A stretch of DNA of 64,000 nucleotides. Origin: Tindallia californiensis. GTDB taxonomy: Bacteria > Bacillota > Clostridia > Peptostreptococcales > Tindalliaceae. The stretch is taken from positions 24,211 to 88,210 of the forward strand of contig NZ_FNPV01000007.1 of assembly GCF_900107405.1 (NCBI RefSeq). Reading direction: 5' to 3'. Below the pieces are notes generated by a model. That model did not search any database and had not been told where the DNA came from. It saw nothing but the letters and a program-made list of their open reading frames with translations. Positions 15,623-24,270 of this stretch are shown here, one piece after another; within the stretch, counting starts at the first letter, position 1, and each line of letters opens with the position of its first letter. The translations under genes were made by a program, and so were the position numbers.

Positions 15623-16714
15623 TTACTCTTCCAACAACCTATCCAACGGACTCTGTATTTTTCTAAGACTCTTACTGCTCACATGCGTGTATATCTCCGT
15701 GGTTTTGGAACTTTTATGTCCCAACAGCTCTTGGATGTATCGCAAATCTGTTCCACCTTCCAGTAAATGCGTTGCAAAAGAATGCCTCAGCGTATGGACT
15801 GATGCCCTCTTTTTAATATTCGCTTCCTGGCATGCTTTACTAAATACTTTTTGCACTGATCTTTCAGTTAAAAAACTATTTTCTTTCCCGCCAGGAAAAA
15901 GCCAGTCTGTCGGTTTCTCCATTGCCGCATATTTTCTAAGCACTTTTAATGCCACCTCCGATAAGATCGTATATCGATCATTTCTTCCCTTCCCTTGCTT
16001 AATATGAATCATCATTCTTTGTGCATCAATGTTCTCAACTTTAAGCCGCACCACTTCACCCACTCTGAGTCCGGAAGAGTAGACCAAATATAAAATAGCT
16101 TTATGTTTGTGATTGCTCACTTTGCTTAAAACAGCAATCACTTCTTCATTATTTAAGACTTCAGGAAGCTTGTTTTCTTTTTTAGGTCTTGGTATTTCGT
16201 AAGTCAACGGCTTATGTTTTAAGACAAACTGAAAAAAGAACTTGATTGCACTTAATGTTTGATTGACGTATGAGTGACTGTTTTCCTGATCATGTAACAA
16301 GACATACATGTATTGTTCAACATCTTGTTTATCAAGTGCCTGTGTGTCTTTGTTTGCATACTCTAAAAACCTCTTCACTTGACCCAGATATGCCTTGATG
16401 GTTTTGCTGGTATAGCCTTTGAGTGTCAATTGCTTTTTAAGATGCGTCAATGTGTTATTTGAATCAGCCGCCTGAACTTCAAGCGCTTTTTCATCTTTTG
16501 TTTTCTCCAGCGTCATGGAGTCCCAAATAATTTCTTCATCTTGAAACTCATGCATTAGTTGCGATTGACTGCCAGAAGTGTTAGGCACCAACCAGCACTT
16601 GCTTTTTGGATCCCATCTTCTGCCAGTGATTTTCTTAATGCGCTTTACTCTCTCGGGTGTGTAGGGAAAGGAAACCGATAGTTCGTCTGCATTTTTTTGA
16701 AAAATGGTTATCAA
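15623..16714 (-). CDS. Tyrosine recombinase beside the cassette array
   Basis: A 363-residue tyrosine recombinase with the complete catalytic set: R217 (SSGLRVGE), K242, H307-R310 (HTLRHSF), H333 (LLGHKS) and Y342 (EIYTHV). The core-binding SAM-like domain spans about 88-175. The interval from R217 to H307 is 90 residues, as in XerC/XerD (96 in XerD) and unlike IntI1 (131), so the integron-integrase insertion is missing. A 70-residue N-terminal extension contains GRRWDPKSKCWLVP, found in some recombinases but not IntI. It is transcribed in the same direction as the cassettes, so its 3' end faces them, the arrangement called inverted in a few known integrons. Whether it moves attC cassettes is an inference from position. 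Confidence 0.9.
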   Translation of the reverse strand: MITIFQKNADELSVSFPYTPERVKRIKKITGRRWDPKSKCWLVPNTSGSQSQLMHEFQDEEIIWDSMTLEKTKDEKALEVQAADSNNTLTHLKKQLTLKGYTSKTIKAYLGQVKRFLEYANKDTQALDKQDVEQYMYVLLHDQENSHSYVNQTLSAIKFFFQFVLKHKPLTYEIPRPKKENKLPEVLNNEEVIAVLSKVSNHKHKAILYLVYSSGLRVGEVVRLKVENIDAQRMMIHIKQGKGRNDRYTILSEVALKVLRKYAAMEKPTDWLFPGGKENSFLTERSVQKVFSKACQEANIKKRASVHTLRHSFATHLLEGGTDLRYIQELLGHKSSKTTEIYTHVSSKSLRKIQSPLDRLLEE

Positions 16715-17507
16715 GTATGCCCCCCCTCCTGTCTCATGCTGAGCCAGCTCTCTTAAAAGCGGGTATATCTATCTTGCCCATATGCCCTCTGCTTTTATTA
16801 TGCCTTAGTTATACCTGCAAATCTAGCAAACTTTGTATAAAATTCTGTATTTTATACAACTAATGAGATTTTTGTATTTGTCAACGCAAAATCCCCCCCA
16901 ATATAATCGAATTGTCCTCCATTGGATAAAAGCATTATTGCTCTTTGAGCCCTTCTTTTGTTTCTTTTTAGGTCATAGAAAACCACCTCCTTTTCTGCGT
17001 TCATTCTCTCAGGTGGGAGGCGGTTGGCATAGTCATGCTTTCGGGGGAACACGTTCTAAGAATACTACTTTTTTTGAAACAGTAAGGAATATTGAGGTTT
17101 GGGGCTTCACCATTACCTATTACATCTTGCCCAGTGTTTCGTGGTTGATGAGGTTTATGGAGTTACAATGATGACGAGGAAATATGGTTAAACCTGCGCT
17201 TCTCCATCATCTCCTGAAAGGAAATGTCAAACTCCTCCACCCTAACTCTTTCCTCTTTACGAAACACGTTGTCGGCCACCCAGTAGCTGAGCTGAGAGCG
17301 TATGCTTTTTCGTAATCTGTCATATCCGGTCTGGTAACTGCCTTGACAATCCGCTGCAATTCCGGATACATGGAATGGGATTTGTTGCTAATCAACCGAT
17401 CGTTTGATATGGGGATGTGATTATCCACTAAGCCTGACTCGCTATCCCTTAAGATTTTCTTTCGCGAAATCTAGACTGTCCTCAAATAGTAGCGCTAGCA
17501 CTCGTTC
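16715..17507. other. Gene-poor stretch upstream of the recombinase
   Basis: No convincing gene. A perfect 11-bp inverted repeat, TTGTATAAAAT/ATTTTATACAA with a 5-nt loop, lies at 16833-16859, 119 bp before the recombinase start, and could be an operator for it. On the minus strand a TTGACA hexamer lies just upstream near 16880. The minus-strand open frame 17207-17428 (73 codons, MDNHIPISNDRLISNKSHSM) has no recognisable family and may be a gene remnant. A good AAGGAGGTG site near 16985 precedes only ATG-ACC-TAA, so a former gene may be broken there. Confidence 0.5.
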
Positions 17508-18263
17508 TTATTGGCAATAGATCTTTAGAGCTTCTTGAAAAAATTCTGCGCAACCTTCTGCAATGTCATCGTAATACTTTTTGAACCGAATGTCATCGAC
17601 ATAGGTTTGGGCCAATCCAAGGTGTGCTTCTTTTGAGTAATGATTCCAATAGTACCCAAGCCATTCTTTGTGCAAAGCGCATGCCTTTTGGGCAGCTTCA
17701 CTGGAGGGATCCTGCTGCTCAAAGGCAGCGTTTAATGCTTCTTTGATTTGCTGGGATAATGCTTGGCTTTTTTCATATTTCTCTGGTGTTAAGCCCATTA
17801 TTTTGGTGTTGCTGGCATCTATAACATCGTCACCATAGGCTTCTCGGATCTCTGCTCCATATTGTTGTTCATTGTCTTCAATCATTTTCTTTTTGAAGCC
17901 TTCGAATTTTTCTTTGTCAGTCATTGTTCCTTCTCCTTTCGATGTTGCAATAGTTTTTTCCACATTGGATATCAGCAACTCTATCTGCTCTTTTTTTTCT
18001 TTTAGGGCCGACAGGTGGCCTTGCAGCAATGTGATCCCATCGTAGTCTTTTGACCAGATGATTTTTTTGATTTCGTCAAGGGGTACACCTAACTCTCGGT
18101 AGAACATTATTTGCTGAAGTACGTCAACTTCCTTTTGACCGTAAACCCGGTACCCATTACTAGGGATCCGTCGTGGAGATAAAATCTCTATCTCATCATA
18201 ATATCGCAGGGTACGGGTGCTAACGCCCGCAAGTTTTGCCAGCTTGTTAATGTTATATTCCAT
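17508..18263 (-). CDS. MerR-family regulator with TipAS ligand-binding domain
   Basis: A 251-residue regulator. A MerR winged helix-turn-helix (YNINKLAKLAGVSTRTLRYY, then GYRVYGQKEVDVLQQIMFYR) is followed by a dimerisation coiled coil (about 80-115) and a C-terminal TipAS-type domain (about 120-250, EKFEGFKKKMIEDNEQQYG; ALHKEWLGYYWNHYSKEAH). TipAS domains bind small peptides or antibiotics. The gene is preceded by a promoter with a 19-bp spacer, the type that MerR proteins activate by DNA distortion, so autoregulation is likely. No target operon lies directly next to it. Confidence 0.93.
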   Translation of the reverse strand: MEYNINKLAKLAGVSTRTLRYYDEIEILSPRRIPSNGYRVYGQKEVDVLQQIMFYRELGVPLDEIKKIIWSKDYDGITLLQGHLSALKEKKEQIELLISNVEKTIATSKGEGTMTDKEKFEGFKKKMIEDNEQQYGAEIREAYGDDVIDASNTKIMGLTPEKYEKSQALSQQIKEALNAAFEQQDPSSEAAQKACALHKEWLGYYWNHYSKEAHLGLAQTYVDDIRFKKYYDDIAEGCAEFFQEALKIYCQ

Positions 18264-18323
18264 CGTTTTCTGCTCCTTTCTTAATCATTTCGCTCTCCCT
18301 TCTGCTGTTAACCCCTTGTCTAT

Positions 18324-18354
18324 AAGATAAACGATTACGTTACGTAAATGTCAA
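18324..18354 (-). promoter_or_regulatory. MerR-type promoter with 19-bp spacer
   Basis: Minus-strand TTGACA (18354-18349) and TATCTT (18329-18324) are 19 bp apart. The long spacer contains TACGT-A-ACGTA, a small palindrome suitable as operator. It is 61 bp upstream of the MerR/TipAS start, suggesting self-control. Confidence 0.65.
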
Positions 18355-18440
18355 CTCATTTTAGAAAAAATTTTTATCATTGCTAAAAGGATGAACCCAA
18401 TCGCCACTACCACTATTGCAAGTAAACCTAAAACTCCCAT
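18351..18440 (-). CDS. Possible 29-residue membrane peptide
   Basis: A tiny ORF encoding one hydrophobic helix (GVLGLLAIVVVAIGFILLAM) followed by a basic end (KIFSKMS). An AGGAAG stretch lies 11 nt before the ATG, a weak site. Its stop overlaps the -35 box of the MerR promoter. Such peptides include small regulatory subunits and type I toxins, but nothing else supports either role. Confidence 0.3.
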   Translation of the reverse strand: MGVLGLLAIVVVAIGFILLAMIKIFSKMS

Positions 18441-18745
18441 AGTAAATGAAACTTCCTGATCCGACGATTTTTTTCAAGGCGAACTTTACTGACCTGATGA
18501 AACTCTCTATTGTGAAGGAAAATTAGCGGCTGGTGATATCCGAGAAAGCTACCGGTCTCTTTATGACTAGGAAAATAGGACAAGGCGAGTTCAAAAGATA
18601 ATAAAAGGAAGGACAAGGCAAAAGTTAGGTTTACAAAGGAGCATGATAGAGGGGCTTTCGCTTTCCACCAGCTTATCTTTATTTATAGCACCAGGGCGTG
18701 GATATGGGGGGGTTGATTTTCTCAGTCATTACTCTAATATGAAAG

Positions 18746-18760
18746 TGAGTGAGTCAGTCA
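18746..18760. promoter_or_regulatory. Probable TetR operator
   Basis: TGAGTGAGTCAGTCA is a near-perfect dyad 36 bp before the tetR start, with the TGA(N)TGA/TCA(N)TCA symmetry common for clostridial TetR-family operators. Autoregulation is the simplest reading. Confidence 0.55.
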
Positions 18761-18796
18761 TTTTTAGGTTATCATTTCAGACGGGAGGATTGATGA

Positions 18797-19429
18797 ATGT
18801 ACGAACAGTTTTATAAATTGGACCGGGAGAAACAGAAGCGGATCGTAAATGCTTCCCTTAAGGTGTTTTCGGCTGACGATTTTAAACATGCGTCAACCGA
18901 CGATATAGCAGCAAAGGCCCAGATAGCTAAAGGGTCTTTGTTCCAATACTTTAAAAACAAGAAAACCCTTTACATGTTCATGTATAACTATGCATTACAG
19001 ATGTTGGGAGATAAGGCTCAAGCGGAAATCAGCTATGATGAAAATGATTATTTTGAAATACGCAAAAAAAATTTAGAGATTAAGAGCATGCTATATAAGC
19101 AATATCCTTTTCTGTATCACTTTATTCTTAAAGCCCAGAAGGAAAAAGATCTTGAGTTGGCTGAGTGGATTACGAAAGTAAACAAAACATTCCAAACCAG
19201 AGTGGATCAGCAAGTATTTGCCAATGTTGATTATGAGCGATTTATGGAAGATATCGACATCGAGAACCTCAACAAGATGATATCCTGGTGTTCTGAAGGC
19301 ATCTGGAATGAAGGAGAGGCAGATGGAATAGCGGTTGAAGAAATGGTTGCTCAGGCACATGAAATGTTTGACTTTTTCAAAAAAGCAACATATAAGCCAG
19401 ACTATCTTGTTGTTGAAAGGGGCAAATAA
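18797..19429 (+). CDS. TetR/AcrR-family transcriptional regulator
   Basis: A 210-residue repressor-type protein. The N-terminal helix-turn-helix (residues about 10-56: RIVNASLKVFSADDFKHAST, AAKAQIAKGSLFQYFKNKKT) is typical. The C-terminal helical ligand domain is unassigned. The start at 18797 follows GGGAGG. A dyad lies 36 bp upstream, and the alpha/beta hydrolase gene starts one base after the stop, so the two form an operon and the hydrolase is the likely regulated function. Confidence 0.93.
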   Translation: MYEQFYKLDREKQKRIVNASLKVFSADDFKHASTDDIAAKAQIAKGSLFQYFKNKKTLYMFMYNYALQMLGDKAQAEISYDENDYFEIRKKNLEIKSMLYKQYPFLYHFILKAQKEKDLELAEWITKVNKTFQTRVDQQVFANVDYERFMEDIDIENLNKMISWCSEGIWNEGEADGIAVEEMVAQAHEMFDFFKKATYKPDYLVVERGK

Positions 19430-19430
19430 A

Positions 19431-20192
19431 TTGCGGTTTTTCGAATTAGGAGAGGAGAATAACCCAGCAATTGTGCTGATTCACGGTTATGGTGTTTCCT
19501 GGAAAATGTGGCAACCCCATATTGAGATATTAAAAAAGGATTATCGTTTAATTGTTCCTGCCCTGCCAGGGCATGACCTCGGAGAAAAATCAACTTTTCT
19601 TTCTGTGGAGGATACAGCCAGGCAGATCAACGATTACATACAAGCGAACCTTCAAGGGAAGGTGCGCGGAATGATTGGGTGTTCACTGGGAGGCACCATT
19701 GCTGTAGAAATAATGGCTCAAGGTCAGATCCAATCAGAAATCGTTATTATTGATGCGGGTCCTGTTGAGGCGATAAGCAAACCTTTAAGGCATGTCTTCG
19801 CTTGGATTCGAACTTTACAAAATAGATTGATTCGCAAAGGAAACAAGACTGTTTTGAATGCCTTAACAAACTCATACTTCACCATGGAAGCGGTTGAAGA
19901 TCTCTTGAAAACGGCCGAACATATGTCTGTCGAAACTTGTCGAAACGTTCAATTTTCAGTCTTTGGTTACACGGTACCGGACACGATAGCCAAGTCTGGT
20001 GCACGTTTTGTTTATTGGTATGGTTCCAAAGAGGCCATCCTGTTAAAAAAGTCTGTTAGAACCTTTGCGAAATATGTTCCCGGTGCAACGATCCAAGTTT
20101 TTGAAGGTTACAATCATGGTGAATTAGTCGTTTCAAATCCTGATCTTTTTGTAAAAAATGCAACGATGGTCATCAACTCTAATCCTTCATAA
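19431..20192 (+). CDS. Alpha/beta hydrolase
   Basis: A 253-residue alpha/beta hydrolase: oxyanion region VLIHGYGVSWKMW, nucleophile elbow GCSLGG (Ser), a late Asp/Glu region and the catalytic His in GYNHGEL. The TTG at 19431 is chosen because AAAGGGG lies 8-14 nt upstream and the hydrolase fold begins there (LRFFELGEENNPAIVLIHG); the longer frame overlaps the tetR coding end. It is co-transcribed with the TetR regulator. Esterase or lipase-like activity is likely, substrate unknown. Confidence 0.85.
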   Translation: MRFFELGEENNPAIVLIHGYGVSWKMWQPHIEILKKDYRLIVPALPGHDLGEKSTFLSVEDTARQINDYIQANLQGKVRGMIGCSLGGTIAVEIMAQGQIQSEIVIIDAGPVEAISKPLRHVFAWIRTLQNRLIRKGNKTVLNALTNSYFTMEAVEDLLKTAEHMSVETCRNVQFSVFGYTVPDTIAKSGARFVYWYGSKEAILLKKSVRTFAKYVPGATIQVFEGYNHGELVVSNPDLFVKNATMVINSNPS

Positions 20193-20232
20193 TTCATGAC
20201 TTTATATATCATTGAAAAGGGGTGCCGAAGAA

Positions 20233-20913
20233 ATGAAAATAGTATTTGAAGATTTGAATGATGAAGTTATATATAGAATCTATGATGTTGAACCGAAATA
20301 TGAAAATATTTTACAGATGTGCTTTTATCAAAAGGATGGCCGAGGATATATAAAAAAATATCCGAAGAATGCAAAATACTTGGATAAAATGAAGAAGCGA
20401 TATTATCAAAATGCGCAACGAATGTTTGATCAATTAGGATATTTTTGTGATGTTCCATGGGAGAAGGGATTAAAGAAATTTTGCTCGATGGTTCAAGATA
20501 GCAATATCAATTGGTGGCTAACTGGAAGTTGTGCTGCCTGCATCCGTGGAGTTGAATTAAATCCACATGATATTGATATAATGATAGATTCAAAATCAGT
20601 AGCAGAGATAACGGAGCTTTTCAAAGATTACTTAATAGAACCAATCATCAACACAAATGGATGGTTAACCAAAGACTTTGGTGTCATATTTATGGATGTC
20701 AGAATTGATATTGCATCGGATCCTTCACCTGTTTTAGATGAACCAGAACCGGTTGATTGTGGCCCGTTCGCATTAAACCATTTGGAAGTTGTAAATTGGA
20801 ACGGGTTTCAGATAAAAGTACCTCCTTTAGATTTGCAGTTGAACGTAAATCGGAAAAGAGGGAGAATGGACAGAGTAAAAAAAATGGAAGAATTTTTACA
20901 TCATGGAAATTAA
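20233..20913 (+). CDS. Nucleotidyltransferase-fold protein of unknown role
   Basis: A 226-residue protein. The central motif WWLTGSCAACIRGVELNPHD followed by DIMID resembles the GS-x(n)-DxD core of minimal nucleotidyltransferases such as aminoglycoside or tRNA-type enzymes. The N-terminal 70 residues are Lys/Tyr-rich. The ATG at 20233 is chosen with AAAAGGGG upstream; a TTG start at 20212 is possible. It may add nucleotides to a small molecule or act as a toxin-like enzyme, but the neighbours give no guide. Confidence 0.6.
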   Translation: MKIVFEDLNDEVIYRIYDVEPKYENILQMCFYQKDGRGYIKKYPKNAKYLDKMKKRYYQNAQRMFDQLGYFCDVPWEKGLKKFCSMVQDSNINWWLTGSCAACIRGVELNPHDIDIMIDSKSVAEITELFKDYLIEPIINTNGWLTKDFGVIFMDVRIDIASDPSPVLDEPEPVDCGPFALNHLEVVNWNGFQIKVPPLDLQLNVNRKRGRMDRVKKMEEFLHHGN

Positions 20914-20979
20914 ATAAGGTTGACATCCTGTTGGTCTCTGGCCCTGAGGGGATATGAAGCAGTATGGGAGGGATTTAGT

Positions 20980-21798
20980 ATGTTTACACTGACAAAAGAA
21001 TTCTGCTCGTCATATGGAAAAATAAAATATGATGTTCAAGGGGAAGGCTCACCGATCATTCTTGTACACGGAACTCCTTGGTCATCCTTTAATTGGCGAC
21101 ATATCATTCCTTCGCTTAGTCAATGGTTTACTGTATTCTATTACGATCTTTTAGGTTATGGGCAGTCAGAAAAAACTGAAGGGAAAGATGTTTCACTCGG
21201 AACTCAAAGTAAGATTTTCGCAGAACTTCTTAATCATCTGGGGCTTAAAGCGCCTATTGTGGTTGGGCATGATTTTGGTGGAACCACTACTTTGCGTACG
21301 TACCTATTGGAAAAACGAGATTTTGATAAAATGATACTAATTGATCCAGTTGCAATGGCACCTTGGGGATCTCCATTTTTCTCCCATGTAAAAGAGCACG
21401 AAAAAGCTTTTCAAGGAATTCCTGGTTACATACATGAGGCTATGGTTTCTGCTTATATTCAAGGAGCAACCTATCGATCAATGGATCAAGAAACCTTGAA
21501 GGGAACAATTAAACCGTGGCTTGGTTCAACTGGTCAGAACGCATTTTATCGTCAAATTGTACAAGCAAGTGAAAGGTATACAAATGATATCGAGCCTCTT
21601 TACAGTACAATAAATCATCCAGTATTGATTGTATGGGGAGAACAAGATAATTGGATCCCAATTGAAAGAGGTCACAAATTGCATAATCAAATTAGCACAT
21701 CTAAATTTATGTCGATACCTAATGCAGGACACTTGGTTCAGGAAGATGCACCAACGATACTTCTGTCACATATATTAAAATTTTTGAGAGATGAATAG
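20980..21798 (+). CDS. Alpha/beta hydrolase with Asp nucleophile
   Basis: A 272-residue hydrolase of the haloalkane dehalogenase/epoxide hydrolase branch: HGTPWSSFNWR at the oxyanion hole, nucleophile elbow VGHDFGG with Asp in place of Ser, and the base in NAGHLVQED. VWGEQDNWIP marks the acid loop. The ATG at 20980 follows GGGAGGG; an upstream in-frame start at 20920 has none. The actual substrate is not deducible. The gene stands alone in the plus-strand block. Confidence 0.85.
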   Translation: MFTLTKEFCSSYGKIKYDVQGEGSPIILVHGTPWSSFNWRHIIPSLSQWFTVFYYDLLGYGQSEKTEGKDVSLGTQSKIFAELLNHLGLKAPIVVGHDFGGTTTLRTYLLEKRDFDKMILIDPVAMAPWGSPFFSHVKEHEKAFQGIPGYIHEAMVSAYIQGATYRSMDQETLKGTIKPWLGSTGQNAFYRQIVQASERYTNDIEPLYSTINHPVLIVWGEQDNWIPIERGHKLHNQISTSKFMSIPNAGHLVQEDAPTILLSHILKFLRDE

Positions 21799-21941
21799 AA
21801 ATTGCTATTATTGTATGGTTTCACTCATCAAGTGATGGTCGATTTGACTATGGTTTCCATCTCCCTGTATTTGGAGTGCATAGTCTTAACGTTTCTGCCC
21901 AATCAGGTATAACCTATTCAAAACATCTAAGGAAGTGAAGC

Positions 21942-22775
21942 ATGGGTAAAAAAATTAAGAAAAGCAAAATTCTCCTAACTTCAGTTGTTATTATTTTAAC
22001 AACATCTTTGTTTTCAGTATGCACGAATAATGCTGTAACTACTTCGCAAATTGACTACATTAATCATAAAACACCAAATGAGTTTAATGAGTTTACTATT
22101 GTTCAAATTTCCGATGTACATAACAAAAAATTTGAAAGAGACCAGAAAGGTTTATTAAGAAAGATTAAAACAGTTGCTCCTGATATGATTGTTGTTGCAG
22201 GGGATTTAATTAACAGAGGAAAGTATGACATTGATCATGCAATGGTGTTCTTATATGGTGCGATGGAAATTGCTCCTGTCTACTATGTTTTAGGAAACCA
22301 CAAAACATGGTCGGGTGATTATGGAATCATGCATCAGAAATTGCTAAACAGTCGTGTGCAGATACTTGATGACATTAAAGTTAATTGGATAGAAGCTGGA
22401 GGCAAGACAGAAATAATAGGTTTATCAGACCCGCATTTTTTCGTATCGAACGATATGGAAAGATCCAATATATTACAATTAGCAGAACATCTAGCGAATT
22501 TAATGGATGTTTCAGTTTTTCAAAGTTTATCCCATCAACCAGAGATTGTTGAGCTATATGTAGACGAAAACATAAAGATCACTTTTTCAGGGCATCCCCA
22601 TGGAAGTCAGTTTAAACTACCTTTTATTGGAGAGTTAATTGCACCTGATCAAGGGTTGTTTCCGGGTCTCTGCACGCAAAATCTATCGACCCTGATTGTC
22701 AGCAGAGGACCGGGTAATAGTGTAATCCCGGTTAGAATCATAAACAAGTCGGATATTGTGGTTGTGATTTTCTGA
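21942..22775 (+). CDS. Membrane-anchored metallophosphoesterase (YkuE-like)
   Basis: A 277-residue calcineurin-like phosphoesterase with an N-terminal signal-anchor helix (residues 11-28) and the metal-binding motifs VQISDVHNKKF, VVAGDLIN, GNHKTW, LSHQPE and FSGHPHGSQF. The usual GHTHGGQ is altered to GHPHGSQ, but both histidines remain. The active site faces outward. YkuE-type enzymes act on membrane lipids or nucleotides; the substrate here is unknown. The ribosome site GGAAGTGAAGC lies in front of the ATG. Confidence 0.88.
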   Translation: MGKKIKKSKILLTSVVIILTTSLFSVCTNNAVTTSQIDYINHKTPNEFNEFTIVQISDVHNKKFERDQKGLLRKIKTVAPDMIVVAGDLINRGKYDIDHAMVFLYGAMEIAPVYYVLGNHKTWSGDYGIMHQKLLNSRVQILDDIKVNWIEAGGKTEIIGLSDPHFFVSNDMERSNILQLAEHLANLMDVSVFQSLSHQPEIVELYVDENIKITFSGHPHGSQFKLPFIGELIAPDQGLFPGLCTQNLSTLIVSRGPGNSVIPVRIINKSDIVVVIF

Positions 22776-22860
22776 AGGGGTTATTGAAAGATCGAAATTG
22801 CCAGTTATAAGAAGGCTAGAGCATATGTCATCAAATTTATTTTATAAGGGATTGAAATGA

Positions 22861-23190
22861 ATGGGAGAAAGAATAATTTTTATGGTGCCTGTAATGCTTT
22901 GCGCAATCGTGTTTATTAGTATAGGGATATATTCCATCAATAAGAAAACACCAATGCATTTTTGGTCTGGAACTACGGTGAAAACAGAAGACATATCCGA
23001 TACGAAAGCATATAATAAGGAAAATGGCATTATGTGGATAACATATGGCTCCACATACATCCTTTCTGCAATGGCATCATTTTTTTGGAAAAGCAGTATT
23101 GGAACGATGATTGGTGGCTTATCCGCTTCAGTTGGATTAATTATATTGATTTTTGTTTATCATCGGATCTATAAAAAATATCAAGCATAG
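22861..23190 (+). CDS. Small three-helix membrane protein
   Basis: A 109-residue protein with three membrane segments (about 5-23, 63-79, 83-101). The loop after helix 1 reads NKKTPMHFWSGTTVKTED and is followed by a block around AYNKENGIMW, a pattern I associate with small uncharacterised membrane proteins of Firmicutes. No function is known. It ends 14 bp before the serine hydrolase gene and is probably co-transcribed with it. Confidence 0.75.
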   Translation: MGERIIFMVPVMLCAIVFISIGIYSINKKTPMHFWSGTTVKTEDISDTKAYNKENGIMWITYGSTYILSAMASFFWKSSIGTMIGGLSASVGLIILIFVYHRIYKKYQA

Positions 23191-23204
23191 GAGAAATGAT
23201 AAAA

Positions 23205-24188
23205 ATGTTCTCGAAAGACTTAACTGAACTGATCCAAAAGGATTATCATAATATTGCAGGGATCGTTATTCGAGACAATCAAGAAACAATTTTTGAGAAT
23301 TATTTTCATGGATATACACAGAATGATACGCTACACATAGCCTCTGTTACAAAAAGCATCACATCTATTTTGATGGGAATTGCCATCGATCAGGGATTAA
23401 TTCAAAACGTAGAGCAGACTGTTTTGGATTTTTTCCCGGAATATGAAGTAAAAAAAAGAGAAAAAACAATCCATAAAGTAACAATAAAGCACTTATTAAC
23501 AATGACTACACCATACAAATACAAGTACGAACCGTATACAAAAGTATACTCAAGCGAAAATTGGACAAAAACGGTGTTGGATTTGTTAGGTGGTAAAACG
23601 TTAAGTGGAGATTTTAAGTATTCAACAATAGGATTACAAGTATTATCCGGAATCATTGAAAAAGCAACTGGTAAATCATTAAATGACTTTGCCGCGGAAA
23701 ATCTTTTTCAGCCACTGGATATGAAGAAACCAAATAATTTAGGCATAAATAACAGAGAGGAATACACCGCTTTTCTAAAAGATAAATATGTGAACGGATG
23801 GATAATCGATCCACAAGGTACTAATACCGCGGGTTGGGGACTAACCTTGACGACAAAAGACCTGGCAAAAATCGGACAGTTATATCTGAATATGGGGAAA
23901 TGGGGCAATCAACAAATTATATCGAAGGAATGGATTGAAGAAAGTACCAAAGTTCATAGCAAGTGGGGTGAACGATCCTATGGCTATCTGTGGTGGATCG
24001 TTGACGACAAGAAAAATAAATGTTTTACGGCCATAGGAGATGGTGGAAATATACTATATGTGGACGCTGGGAATAAGATAGTGGTTGCAATTACTTCTCG
24101 ATTTATGCCAAGAGCTAAAGATCGGATTGAACTGATTAGAAAGCATATTGTACCACAAATCGAGATGAGAGATGACGGCAAAAGTTGA
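23205..24188 (+). CDS. Serine hydrolase, beta-lactamase (class C) family
   Basis: A 327-residue cytosolic-looking protein with the SxxK motif (ASVTKSITSILMG, Ser near residue 50), a YST triad where class C enzymes have YxN, and the late HxG-like region (FTAIGDGGNILYV). There is no signal peptide, so the role is more likely esterase or peptidase than antibiotic resistance. The ATG at 23205 is preferred because AGGAGA is then 8-10 nt upstream; the ATG at 23196 is too close. The YWLW-rich segment (WGERSYGYLWWIVDD) is typical of the family. Confidence 0.88.
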   Translation: MFSKDLTELIQKDYHNIAGIVIRDNQETIFENYFHGYTQNDTLHIASVTKSITSILMGIAIDQGLIQNVEQTVLDFFPEYEVKKREKTIHKVTIKHLLTMTTPYKYKYEPYTKVYSSENWTKTVLDLLGGKTLSGDFKYSTIGLQVLSGIIEKATGKSLNDFAAENLFQPLDMKKPNNLGINNREEYTAFLKDKYVNGWIIDPQGTNTAGWGLTLTTKDLAKIGQLYLNMGKWGNQQIISKEWIEESTKVHSKWGERSYGYLWWIVDDKKNKCFTAIGDGGNILYVDAGNKIVVAITSRFMPRAKDRIELIRKHIVPQIEMRDDGKS

Positions 24189-24270
24189 GCACGCAACCCT
24201 TCTCTGACATTTGTTCGTTTCACTATGCGGTTAAAAAAAGAAGTACAATTGATTCATAGGAGATAATAAT

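Noticed and set aside
15623-16714. Naming the recombinase intI
   Set aside because: The IntI-specific insertion between catalytic boxes is missing (90 residues from R to H), and there is an unrelated N-terminal extension, so only a tyrosine recombinase can be claimed.
17207-17428. Transposase fragment
   Set aside because: The 73-codon frame has no recognisable transposase motif and no terminal repeats nearby; left as unassigned.
21878-21905. attC-like half site CTTAACG followed by TTTCTGCCC
   Set aside because: No pairing L and R boxes within a plausible distance; a nearby GACTATG/CATAGTC hairpin does not fit attC order.
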